Origin: Aedes albopictus
Taxonomy: Eukaryota > Arthropoda > Insecta > Diptera > Culicidae
Direction: 5' to 3'
Assembly: GCF_035046485.1 (NCBI RefSeq)
Contig: NC_085137.1
Span: 14,909,346-14,973,345 of the forward strand
Length of the DNA stretch: 64,000 bases
In this document: positions 46,808 through 57,102 of the stretch, piece by piece
How the letters are laid out: the number at the start of each line of letters is the position of its first letter
Numbering within the stretch: position 1 is the first letter of the stretch
The notes under the pieces: model-generated
Seen by the model: the letters and a program-made list of their open reading frames with translations, nothing else
The model's database searches: none
What the model was told of the DNA's origin: nothing
Translations under genes and position numbers: made by a program

Positions 46808-47919
46808 ACCCAAGTAACAATCAGCATGCCTTGAAGGTTTATTCATGTTTTATCCTGGTTTTATACGAGCATGTGAAAAAGCTAGTTGTTCTAAATTAGT
46901 TTTATGTGGTAGTTTTTTACTTTGCACCTTTGGCGTTCCATAAAACTATCATATAACTTCTGCTATAAACATCTTCAGTTAAAGACTTGCAAGTAGACAT
47001 GAATTGGTTTTATCACTTATTATATACCATTTCAATAAAACTTGCATTTGCGGTTGTTGTCGGAGTGTTTTTTTTTATAAACAAATATACAAAACTGTGA
47101 GGCAATGCATAAAACCAACAAAAGATTTCGTGGCCGTAACCTAGACCAAAAAAATGCTATGATAAAACCGCTAGTTCTATCATGAGCTCAGATATGACCA
47201 CCTCAGGAGGGTTAGCCCTATTGGAGGAATCATCAGGAACACAGAGTTTTATCAGAAAAATATGTCGGCTACCCGGGATAATTTATGTAAATACAGAAAA
47301 AACATTACTCAATTTTATGATTTCACGTACAGCTTGAGATCAAATTAAACCATACAACACGTTTCCGTCATTTTATTTTGTCAGAAAACTTACATAATGT
47401 CTTTTAAACTCCGCTGTGTAGAAAAAACATTTCTGCACCCAATTCCACCGAGTAAATTACATGCATTCAACTTCCAAATTATGCATAGTTTGTGTGGCAA
47501 ACTTAGTTTTTGTCATTATCACAGTCACATTCACCACAAATTTTCCGTGGCATGTCTCCTGACACGTATTAAATAGGAAAACAAATCTGAATTTCAGATC
47601 GGCATCTTTCCAATTGATGGCTGGATAATTTATTCTGACGATCGAACATTATTGAGAGTGAAAAATAATCAAAACAAATATTTCACAAGTCAGAAGATGG
47701 GGGATAGGGTAAAAGTATGATACAACCCGAAATCCTAAGCCGGTTTGCATACGAAGTCCTGTAGACCCCAATAAGACTGGGCCAACTAGCCAGAACGTAG
47801 GCTTATTGAGGCATACAAGAACTCGAGAGCATTTTGAAGTCGGCATCAATGGTTTTATGTTTAGGGTTTTTGAATCGCTAAAAAACTTTGATAAAATTAA
47901 AATTGTTACTTGGGTAAAC
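46808..47919. mobile_element. CCCAAGTAAC-ended element, about 1.1 kb
   Basis: TACCCAAGTAACAATCAG on the left and the inverse, AATTGTTACTTGGGTA, on the right (ending about 47918). Many GGTTTTAT/ATAAAACC words lie in the flanks of the interior, as in the other members. No coding frame. Confidence 0.7.
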
Positions 47920-47924
47920 TACCA

Positions 47925-48125
47925 GAAATGCCAGACACCTCCTAGAATCTTGTATGGAATGTTTAGAAAATAGCTTACATATTCTGGAATATTGACACAT
48001 ATTCTGGAATATTGACACTTTGTATGAGGTCAGCATTATTAATTGAAAAAAATTTCCTATAGACTGGTCAAAAACTAATGCAAGATAACAAGTGAATATA
48101 ATAATAAGAAAGATTTTTTTTTTAA
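47925..48125. other. intergenic DNA, no gene seen
   Basis: Contains a short direct repeat (ATATTCTGGAATATTGACAC twice, 47979-48020). Confidence 0.5.
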
Positions 48126-48360
48126 ATACTCTTCGTAAGATATCTCAGTAATCAAATGTCGAATCGAAATAAAATTTCAGGGCCTTTTACAAGGATATTA
48201 TAGCTTTCATTTGGTGCTTAGAGAACCCAAATCGGTTGACAGATGGCTGAGATATTTATTATGGTACCCTTGGTCAAAAATATCTCAAAAAGTTAACCGG
48301 TATTACTCCCAAGTACTCTTTGAAAGATATCTCGGTAACTAAATGTCCAATCCTAATGAA

Positions 48361-48814
48361 ATTGTATGGGTTTTTTTTTTATTCTTAATCACTTAACCTA
48401 ATTTACAGCTCTATTGTCCACTGGGGCACTACGTGAGCAATTCCAATTGACAGCTGCACTTACATTTTGTACAGCATCTAGATTCTATTCTACTTTATCG
48501 AACTGGTTGCCTTTCTGCTGCTTTCACTTTTTCTACTTTATACCTAGTAGAATGATGAGCACAAGGATGATGATGGATGGCCGTTGTTCCTTTCCAGTCC
48601 GATTGGGGGTCCATTATGAGTAGCAGTTCGCCGATGTCCAGGTATCCGGGTCCGTTTGAGCCATGGGGCTCAGAAGAGGATCAGTGTCAGTTGCTCTCGG
48701 GGGAAAAGCAACTGACGAAAAATTGCAAGTGCCGGGGCTGGGAATCAAACCCATGACCATCCGCATATGAAGCGAACGTGTGACCAACTACGCCACGGGC
48801 CCCGATTGTATGGG
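48361..48814 (-). mobile_element. tRNA-derived SINE (family E) with 10-bp target duplication
   Basis: ATTGTATGGG occurs at 48361-48370 and 48805-48814. On the minus strand the element starts GGGGCCCGTGGCGTAGTTGG (A box), has ATGGGTTTGATTCCCAGCCC (B box) and ends in an A run (the T run at 48371). The head folds like a tRNA with a CAT-type anticodon position, but the 430-bp length, the poly-A and the target duplication show it is a SINE. Confidence 0.92.
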
Positions 48815-48851
48815 GTTCTACTAGAATGTTGTAGCTTTCAATAGGACCGAC

Positions 48852-49189
48852 CGGTGAAGTACTAGATTTGTAGTAATGAGCTGAATTTTAGTATGGTGAG
48901 AAGGTCAATTCTTCGTTTCTGCACTGAAATGGTAAAAAAGCGTGGGTAATAAGATTCCTTGCCTAATTTGATGCTGTTTGAGCAAAACTTTGGGCAACAG
49001 TGTTGTTGTTTTATCCATTTCTTGCATCATAAACAACATAGTTATCCAAAGTTTTACTCAAACAGCATCAAATTAGGCAACGAATCATAATACCCACGCT
49101 TTTTGTACCATTTCATTGCAGAAACAGAGAACTGGCCTTCTCACCATACTAAAATTCCGCTCATTACTACAAATCTAGTACTACACCGA
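48852..49189. mobile_element. palindromic MITE
   Basis: The arms AGTACTAGATTTGTAGTAAT ... GCCTAATTTGATGCTGTTTG and their inverses ... CAAACAGCATCAAATTAGGC ... ATTACTACAAATCTAGTACT pair over about 140 bp each. It is inserted in the second 180-bp tandem unit. No coding frame. Confidence 0.88.
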
Positions 49190-49637
49190 ACGTGCCCCAT
49201 TGGTGCCAGGAGAACCGAAATCGGTTGACAGGCGGTTGAGATATTTATTATGATACACTTGGTCAAAAATCTCAAAAAGTTTAGTTGAATAAATCCTAAG
49301 TACTCTTCGAAAGATATCCCTGTAACCAAATGTCCAATCGAAATAAAATTTCTGGGCGATCTACTTAGATGCTGTAGCTTTCATTTGGTGCCCAGAGAAC
49401 CCAAATCGATTGACAAACGGCCGAAATATTTATTATGATACACTTGGTCAAAATTCTTAAAAAGTTTAGATATATGACTCATAAGTAATCTTCGAGAGAT
49501 ATCTCAGTAACCAAACGTCCAATCGAAAAAAAAATCAATAGCGTTCTACTAGGATGTTGTAGCTTTCATTTGCTTCCAAGAGAACTCAAATCGGTTGACA
49601 GACGGCTGAGAAACGTGCGTGACTTTTTTTTGTAACG

Positions 49638-50005
<368 letters not shown>

Positions 50006-50336
50006 GTAACGAAATCAATTAATTACCAGTGCTTACGTTGATCTACGTCGGAACAAACCTTCCCAAATTAAAAAGGCAAATTTTTGAAAATATTGCATAA
50101 ATCCAAACATAAACTTCGAACAATAATATGGAGCGAACTCACCTATTTGAATCTTCCATTACGTCCGCCGGAGAACACGAAACTACACACCAACGCTTAC
50201 GACAGCACAGTAGTCATTATGATGACCACTCGTTGCCGCGGAAAAATCCACACGACCAAACATCAGAAAAATAATTAAACTCTTGCACTTTTGAGCACGT
50301 TTCTGGCAGAATCATCTTTAGATCTATAAATGAATT
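50006..50336. other. intergenic DNA, no gene seen
   Basis: No conserved frame and no inverted ends seen. Confidence 0.4.
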
Positions 50337-50364
50337 CCTGTCTGTCTGTCTGTCTGTCTGTCTG
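50337..50364. repeat. (CTGT)n microsatellite
   Basis: Six CTGT repeats immediately left of the inverted-end element at 50365. Confidence 0.95.
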
Positions 50365-51066
50365 CCCAGATAACTAATAAGCAGTTATAATGGCATTAAT
50401 TCGGCACTATATGCGCCTTTACAGCAGATCATTGAATGCTAATCTGCCGTATATGCGCCATAAGGAACTTTTGCATGGTCGGAACTGTCGTTGTTGTTGT
50501 TTTTTTTCTTGCTGATTTCGCAATTAGGATTTGATCTCTCGATCCTCGGGTTGACGACGGTACTGGGTAAGCTGTAGATCTAGATAATGTGCGTTGGATT
50601 TTTGATCTATTTAAGGCTAACACCGGCAGTTTCTTCGATATGTTATGGGCTATGCAGGTGCTGATAATGAAATCGATCATAGGAAACCAGCAAAGGAATT
50701 TGTTTGCCATAGCATGATTTTCCCCGTGATCTTCTTCGTTGTTACCTATGAATGGCAGTGCCTGCGAATGATAGTGGCTTCTACAGCCTTGATACTTAAA
50801 TTAGAAGTGGAAATGCTCTGAGGTTGTAGCATCATTCATTTCTCTTAGCAGTTTTATGGCAATAAAGTGGCAGTTATGATACTTGTTAACCAAAACTTAC
50901 CGTGCATTTGAAATGCTACGCAACTGCTGTCAAATTTTAAGTAGCATTCAAATTGTTTTGGGGCAGTTTAGCAGTTGAACTGCTATGATGCGGCAGTAAG
51001 CAGATAGAATGCAGATATGAAACAGAAATATGTACAGATTATTTAAATGCTTATTGGTTGCCTGGG
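50365..51066. mobile_element. element with imperfect CCCAGATAAC ends, about 700 bp
   Basis: The left end CCCAGATAACTAATAAGCA compares with the inverse of TGCTTATTGGTTGCCTGGG on the right (ending 51066). Internal words such as GGCAGT/ACTGC recur. No coding frame. Confidence 0.65.
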
Positions 51067-51181
51067 TGACCCTTATGGATTCGGAAACTACTGAACCGAT
51101 CGGCGTGAAGTCGATACTTTTGGGACCGGGGAAGGTTCTCAGCATAGTGTGAGACATCTACGATCTCTGGAAAGGGGGGCT
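51067..51181. other. insertion site flank of the LOA-type element
   Basis: A short, GC-richer stretch resuming at 55671, so the two sides were contiguous before the retrotransposon inserted. No gene is seen. Confidence 0.5.
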
Positions 51182-54100
51182 CCTATACAGTCGACTGTTC
51201 GAGTCCGTATGAAGTTGATCATCAATATTAACTTCTTTTCTCGATCAGCCTAGATAGCTGTGTAGTGTCGGTAGCGATTGTCTCAATTGGCTAAGAATAA
51301 CACTACGGACCGCCTGTTCCGGTGGTAAGAGTCCACCAACAGGTGACCCCTAATTCATGGTGTGATGCGGCTTTATGCTTACCGTGCCTAGGAATGAATG
51401 GCTAGGGGGGTCTAATAAAAACCTAACCGCTAACGGAGCTTGTGGAGTACCAGGGCGCCCTCCACAGTATGTAGCCCTTACTGCGCTAACCGGAGCAATG
51501 GTGCAGTGGACCTTGTGTTTCTCCGAGACAATCAGCTGCCCTTCTTTAGTCTCACTTGAGGCTAAATAAGGGCGGGATTATGAAGATGTTGTTAATTAGT
51601 TTAAATTTTCACCTATATGGTTTCGCATTATGCGATTTACACAGTGTATTCTGTGTATCCTCGCCTTTGGCGTTTTCCAATCGATACCGATTTGGTTTTA
51701 TTGTTGCTGTTCTTTGTTGTGCTGTTGTTGCGAAGAGTTTAATCTTACCTAGTTTGGGTAGTGGCTACGGTTAAGATAGCTCAGATCAATCTTCAGCATA
51801 AAAGAACAGCAACGATCAATCTTTGCAGACTTATGCAAAATGGTACAGCCCAAGTGGCCTTGGTACAAGAACCTTACTTTCGTAAGGGAAATTTCTATCT
51901 AGGAAACCTTGTGAACCCGGTGTTTGCCACTTTCAGTAAACATGAAATGGCAAACTCGCGTGTCATGCCTCGAGCCTGTGTGCTTGTCAACAACGCAATA
52001 GTTGCTACACTCATCGCTGAACTAACCACCAGAGATGTATGTGCTATCACAATTGATGTATCTGTTGGAAACCTCAATAGGAAATACGTCTATTGTTCTG
52101 TGTATTTACCGCATGATGAACCATCCCCTACGGATGCTTTCAAACAAGCCATCGCATACTGCACTTCAAAAGGCCTTCCGCTAATTGTTGGCAGTGATGC
52201 TAATGCTCACCATATCATCTGGGGCAGCTCAGACATTAACTTGAGAGGCTCCAGTTTGATGGAGCACTTAAGTAGTACAGATCTTGCATTACTTAACATA
52301 GGCAACCGCCCAACCTTCATGGTATCTGCTAGAGAGGAAGTGTTAGACATAACGCTTTGCTCTAGCAGAATTAGTCACGAGCTGACCAATTGGCATGTGT
52401 CAGATGAAGAATCTTTATCTGACCATCGCTACATCTTTTTTGAACATTCAAATGTTACTTCGCAAACATTGCGTTTCAGGAATCCTCGGTCAACAAAGTG
52501 GGATCTTTATACTGATTTGGTTGCAGCCAAATTTCATGGATACTCACCATCCATTGACACTCCAAGTGATTTAGATGATGCCGTTGATACTACAACGACC
52601 TTCATCATGGAAGCTTTTGAAGAAGCATGCCCTCTACGGTCTGTGAAAATCACAAGAGGAACCCCTTGGTGGAACTCTGATCTGGCGAAACTCAGGAAAC
52701 AATGTAGAAAGAGTTGGAACAGACGACGTTCGGCTGGTTCGGAGGCTTTCAGGTCGGCTCGCAAGGCCTACAGGAAAGCTCTCCGGTCTGCTGAACGATC
52801 CGGCTGGAAAAACCTTTGTTCAAATGTTTCCAGCTTGAGTGAAGTCAGTCGGTTAAACAAAATCCTTGCGAAATCTAAGGATTTCCGGGTGAACGAACTC
52901 CGTTTGCCAAATGGCGATCTGACTTCCTCTGATGAGGAAGTTCTGGAATGCTTATTCAGCACACACTTCCCTGGATGTGTGGATATTACATCTTCGGATG
53001 AACCTGATGTCTTTTCTTGTAGTTATGATTCTTTAGCTTCGGCTCGGAGTATTGTAACTATAGAATCGATTAAGTGGGCTCTTAATAGCTTTGCTCCTTT
53101 CAAATCTCCTGGGGCAGATGGGATTTATCCTATTTTGCTTCAGAAGGGATTTGATTATTTCAAACATGCTTTGAAAAAACTACTTGTTTGCAGTTTTGCT
53201 ACAGGGTATATTCCCAAATCCTGGAGGGATATTACTGTAAAGTTTATTCCGAAAGTGGGTCGTGCGTCGTATGAAGAAGCAAAGAGTTTCAGACCTATCA
53301 GTTTGACCTCTTTTCTTCTGAAATGCTTAGAACGCATTGTGGATCATCACATCCGTGATGTTCATCTGGCCAACGTGCCTCTTCATGTGAACCAACATGC
53401 CTACCAATCTGGTAAGTCCACTGTGACTCTTTTACACAAGGTTGTTTACGATATCGAGAAAGCATTCGCTCAAAAGCAATCTTGTTTGGGTGTTTTCTTA
53501 GATATCGAGGGTGCCTTTGACAACGTGCCTTTCGATGCCATATTGGAAGCCGCACGGAGTCATGGTATATCTCCAATGATTTCCAATTGGATTCATCAAA
53601 TGCTCAAAAACCGACATCTCTTCTCGACATTGCGTCTAGCAGGGATTAGGAAATTGAGTGTTTGTGGATGCCCCCAAGGGGGAGTCTTATCACCGCTTTT
53701 GTGGAATCTCGTAGCAGATACGCTATTGAGGCAACTCAATAATAGCGGTTTTCCTACTTATGGTTTTGCCGACGACTATCTAACATTGTTAGTTGGTATG
53801 TGCATCAGCACCCTTTTCGACCTGATGCAAAACGCCCTTAAGGTAGTTGAGGGTTGGTGTCGCCAATATGGCCTTTCGGTTAATCCGAGTAAAACATCTA
53901 TTGTTCTTTTCACGGAAAGGCGAAACCGTAATGGCGTTCGACCTTTGCGTCTCTTTGATTCTGAAATCGATGTGACTGAACAGGTAAAGTACGTTGGAGT
54001 CATTCTTGATTCCAAGCTTTCCTGGACACCTCACATTGAGTTCAGAATCAAGAAAGCTTGTATGGCCTTCGGGCAATGCCGGCGTACTTTTGGTACAACT

Positions 54101-55670
54101 TGGGGTCTAAAACCCAAGTATATCAAATGGATTTACACAACTGTGGTTCGGCCAATATTGGCTTATGGATGTCTTGTGTGGTGGCAAAAGGGTGAAGTGA
54201 GAACGGTCCAATCAAAATTAGGCCATCTCCAAAGGATGTGCTTAATGGCGATGTCTGGAGCGTTCTCTTCAACTCCTACGGCAGCGCTAGAAGTTCTCTT
54301 TGACGTTGCCCCACTACACATTCATCTCAAACAAGAAGCCCTTTCTTGCACTTACCGGTTACGGGTACTCGGTCTACTAGAGGAAACTCCTGTGAACCGC
54401 ACATCAACACACACCTCGTTGTTTCCACTTTTAGTGAATTGGGACAAAATTGTCCTTGCTCCAAGTGATCTTACAATTGCTTGTAATTTTCCATATAGGA
54501 CATTTTCCACGAAATTCCCTTCCTGGGAAGAGTGGACATCTGGTTATCTGGAAAGAAGTATTTCAGACGGCATCGTATGTTACACTGATGGCTCCCTTCT
54601 CGAAGGTCGAGCAGGTGCTGGTGTTTATTCTCGTGAGCTAAGGCTGTATCAGTCTTACTCACTTGGTAGACACTGCACCGTTTTTCAGGCCGAAATCTTT
54701 GCTCTTATGTGCGGAGTGCAATCAGCACTTCAGCAGCACGTAATGGGCAAAGTAATATACTTCTGTTCAGATAGCCAGGCTGCTATTAAAGCACTTGCTT
54801 CGGCCAACTCCAGGTCGAAGATAGTTATCGCTTGTCGAACTCAAATCGAGGAGCTGAATTCAGCAAACGCTGTTCACCTTCTATGGGTACCTGGTCATTC
54901 TTCCATCGCTGGAAATGAATTGGCTGATGAGTTAGCTCGCTCTGGAGCATCACATGATTTCATTGGCCCTGAGCCAGCTATTCCGATATCGAAGTGTTGG
55001 ATTAAGCTTCAGATTCACACCTGGGCTGTCACTCAACACAGACAATATTGGAATAGTTTGGAGTCATGTCGTCAAACCAAATTGTATAGTGCTGAGCCAT
55101 CTCTACGGGTGGCGAAGTATCTAACTAATCTGTCTAAGCAGAATTGCAGCATGCTGGTCAAAGCATTGACTGGCCACTGCCGACTCAGCTATCACATGGC
55201 GAATATTCAGCAAGCTGATTCATTTGCCTGTGATAGCTGTGAATCCGATTATGGAACTTCGTATCATTTGATATGTAACTGTCCAGTTTTCGCGCAACTG
55301 CGTTTCCGAGTATTCGGTAAACACTTATTAAGTGAAACTGACTTCAGAAACCTGAATCTTCAGGATATTCTGTTGTTCTTAACCCGCTGTGGTAAAGAGC
55401 TATAGGCTCTCTTTCGCTTTATGCGTTATTATAGTGCCCTTTTCAGGGCGCTGTTTGAACCCATTGTGGTACGCTTGTGCGTTAGTACCCTCTTCCAGGG
55501 TATTTTTTCCTATTTCCCTACCTGTCCCTATCCCCATCCAAATCCTTTTTCCTTCCTCTTCCCTCAGGTAGATGATGAAATAGGCTGTTATTTTGGCGAT
55601 GGCACAAATGTCCCAAATGGAGGATAACGTGCCTCTGGAGCCGGCCTTCTGATACCTGATACCTATACAG
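51182..55670 (+). mobile_element. full-length LOA-clade (Lian-like) non-LTR retrotransposon
   Basis: The candidate target duplication CCTATACAG lies at 51182-51190 and 55662-55670, placing the element at 51191-55661 (about 4.47 kb). It has a roughly 570-bp leader, one long ORF and a roughly 255-bp 3'UTR that ends in a short repeated tail (GATACCTGATA) rather than poly-A. The single ORF with endonuclease, RT and RNase H is the arrangement I recall for Lian elements of Aedes aegypti (LOA clade). Confidence 0.85.
51743..55405 (+). CDS. retrotransposon polyprotein: AP-endonuclease, reverse transcriptase, RNase H
   Basis: An uninterrupted frame of about 1,214 codons; numbering is from GTG at 51761, as no ATG lies close to the domain start and the true initiator is uncertain. 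Domains in order: AP-type endonuclease (about 5-235) with VALVQEPYF, SDANAHHIIWG (about 144) and SDHRY (about 220); reverse transcriptase (about 400-790) with FRPISLTSFLLKCLE, DIEGAFDNVPFD (about 581), CPQGGVLSPLLWN (about 636) and the catalytic YGFADDY (about 666); RNase H (about 935-1065) with YTDGS, AEIFAL, SDSQAAIKAL and LLWVPGHSSIAGNE. A Cys/His cluster (CDSCESDYG, HLICNC; about 1157-1175) follows. All catalytic residues I can check are present, so the ORF may be competent or very recently so. Upstream short frames are not a convincing ORF1. Confidence 0.93.
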   Translation, partial: SYLVWVVATVKIAQINLQHKRTATINLCRLMQNGTAQVALVQEPYFRKGNFYLGNLVNPVFATFSKHEMANSRVMPRACVLVNNAIVATLIAELTTRDVCAITIDVSVGNLNRKYVYCSVYLPHDEPSPTDAFKQAIAYCTSKGLPLIVGSDANAHHIIWGSSDINLRGSSLMEHLSSTDLALLNIGNRPTFMVSAREEVLDITLCSSRISHELTNWHVSDEESLSDHRYIFFEHSNVTSQTLRFRNPRSTKWDLYTDLVAAKFHGYSPSIDTPSDLDDAVDTTTTFIMEAFEEACPLRSVKITRGTPWWNSDLAKLRKQCRKSWNRRRSAGSEAFRSARKAYRKALRSAERSGWKNLCSNVSSLSEVSRLNKILAKSKDFRVNELRLPNGDLTSSDEEVLECLFSTHFPGCVDITSSDEPDVFSCSYDSLASARSIVTIESIKWALNSFAPFKSPGADGIYPILLQKGFDYFKHALKKLLVCSFATGYIPKSWRDITVKFIPKVGRASYEEAKSFRPISLTSFLLKCLERIVDHHIRDVHLANVPLHVNQHAYQSGKSTVTLLHKVVYDIEKAFAQKQSCLGVFLDIEGAFDNVPFDAILEAARSHGISPMISNWIHQMLKNRHLFSTLRLAGIRKLSVCGCPQGGVLSPLLWNLVADTLLRQLNNSGFPTYGFADDYLTLLVGMCISTLFDLMQNALKVVEGWCRQYGLSVNPSKTSIVLFTERRNRNGVRPLRLFDSEIDVTEQVKYVGVILDSKLSWTPHIEFRIKKACMAFGQCRRTFGTTWGLKPKYIKWIYTTVVRPILAYGCLVWWQKGEVRTVQSKLGHLQRMCLMAMSGAFSSTPTAALEVLFDVAPLHIHLKQEALSCTYRLRVLGLLEETPVNRTSTHTSLFPLLVNWDKIVLAPSDLTIACNFPYRTFSTKFPSWEEWTSGYLERSISDGIVCYTDGSLLEGRAGAGVYSRELRLYQSYSLGRHCTVFQAEIFALMCGVQSALQQHVMGKVIYFCSDSQAAIKALASANSRSKIVIACRTQIEELNSANAVHLLWVPGHSSIAGNELADELARSGASHDFIGPEPAIPISKCWIKLQIHTWAVTQHRQYWNSLESCRQTKLYSAEPSLRVAKYLTNLSKQNCSMLVKALTGHCRLSYHMANIQQADSFACDSCESDYGTSYHLICNCPVFAQLRFRVFGKHLLSETDFRNLNLQDILLFLTRCGKEL

Positions 55671-55735
55671 ATGAAGTTGCGGGGGACGTGTCTATAGAGC
55701 AGTATGTCAAAAAACACAGCAGGCAGGCAGTACAG
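55671..55735. other. right flank of the LOA-type element
   Basis: Resumes the pre-insertion sequence after the 9-bp duplication and contains a short CAGGCAGGCAG run. Confidence 0.5.
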
Positions 55736-55947
55736 TACGGACCCCATTTTGTCAGCTCCATTTTGCGACGAACTTTTTGTTCTCATTATCTAGCGGTCAA
55801 ACTTTCACCACTTTTTCAATATTATCATCGTCAACCTACTGCTGAAAGGCAGAATATAGAGGGATAAAAAGTGTGAATATCTGTTTAGATTTTTGAGAGG
55901 AGCAAAAAATGTGTTCTGGAAAGGGGCTGACAAAATCGGGTCGCTTA
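55736..55947. mobile_element. short palindromic-end MITE
   Basis: CGGACCCCATTTTGTCAGCT near 55739 is matched by the inverse of GGGGCTGACAAAATCGGGTC near 55923-55942. About 210 bp, no coding frame, possible TA flanks. Confidence 0.65.
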
Positions 55948-55949
55948 TG

Positions 55950-56080
55950 TACGATGTTTGTCAGGACAGCTAGTAGGATATAAAATGAAACAACGAAAAC
56001 TTAAAAAAAAACATCATAGCTCTCCCAGAAGAAATCGATGAAGACACATTTTGTCGAAGATTTGGCTCATGGTGGAGTTT
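55950..56080. other. intergenic DNA, no gene seen
   Basis: Short AT-rich spacer. Confidence 0.4.
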
Positions 56081-56138
56081 ACAATCAAACCTCCATTTAG
56101 GTAAAGTCAAGGGTAAAGTCTATTTAGGTCCCTCCATT

Positions 56139-57102
56139 TACAGTGTATCAAACAATTGTCCGTACAGCAAATTTTTTGTCAAAATAATTTTTCATTCAAA
56201 TGTTAATAACTTTTTTATGCGTCAATCAGAAACGCTGAAATTTTGACCAATCATGAATCATATATTGAAGCTCCATTAGTAAAATTTTGAGCGAGATCGA
56301 ATAAGTTTTCTGAAAGTTATATAACGTTTAGTAAAAATTATATAAAAATTATTAAAAAGATTTTTGAACACATTTTTAAAACATTATATCTCAATATGTA
56401 CTCGATGATTTTTTTTCAATTTTTTTTGGGTTATATCTTATACCTGAGTCTTTCATATGCAGCCTTGTTTGGGGTTTTATATTCACTACAAAAAATATGA
56501 AAAATGTGCGTATGTAGTTGACGATGTTTTAAAATTTACCATATTTTGCACATATAATCTGCCAAACGTTTTCCACCAACAAAAATGCATTAATTGAACA
56601 AAAAATCCATAGGACCTACTCTTCATACGTAGTTTAGTAGGTCCTGTATAAAAATATATCATTAAGAGAGTTTAAAAAAGTTGAAAACACTTGGCACTTT
56701 TATTGATCAAAATATGATAAATTTCCAAATGACACTCTGAACATATACAGATTTTTTATATTTTTTGTAGTGAATATGAAATCTCAAACAAAGCTGCATA
56801 TGAAAGCCTTAGGTATAAGCTGTAACACGAAAAACTTGAAAAAAGTTTCATCGAGTACATATTGAGATATAATGTTTTAAAAATGTATTCAAAAATGTTA
56901 TAAGTTTTACTAAAAGTTCTATAATTTTCAGAAAACTTATTCGATTTAGCTCAAAATTTTACCAATGGAGCTTTAAGATATGAGTTATAGTTGGTCAAAA
57001 TTTCAATGTTTTTGATTGACGTATAAAAAAGTTATAATCATTTATTTGAAAAATTATTTTGACCAAAAAATTGCTGTACGGACAATTGTTTGATACACTG
57101 TA
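56139..57102. mobile_element. TA-flanked long-terminal-inverted-repeat MITE (960 bp)
   Basis: The ends are CAGTGTATCAAACAATTGTC (from 56141) and the inverse (to 57100), with TA at 56139-56140 and 57101-57102. The inverted arms are about 380 bp each and 85-90 percent alike by eye. The AT-rich centre has no frame. It sits within a repeat whose second copy (57650) lacks the insertion. Confidence 0.92.

Larger units (their letters stand above)
48127..49615. repeat. 180-bp tandem repeat, four copies, interrupted
   Basis: Units start near 48127, 48312, 49299 and 49484 with TACTCTTCGTAAGATATCTC-type text. Each contains CAAATGTCCAATCGAAAT, GTTGTAGCTTTCATTTG and AAATCGGTTGACAG words. The second unit is split twice, by a SINE (48371-48804) and by a palindromic MITE (48852-49189). 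The last unit ends just before the CA microsatellite. Confidence 0.85.

Noticed and set aside
48730..48804. Minus-strand tRNA gene with CAT-like anticodon
   Set aside because: It is the head of a 430-bp element with poly-A and a perfect 10-bp target duplication, so a SINE.
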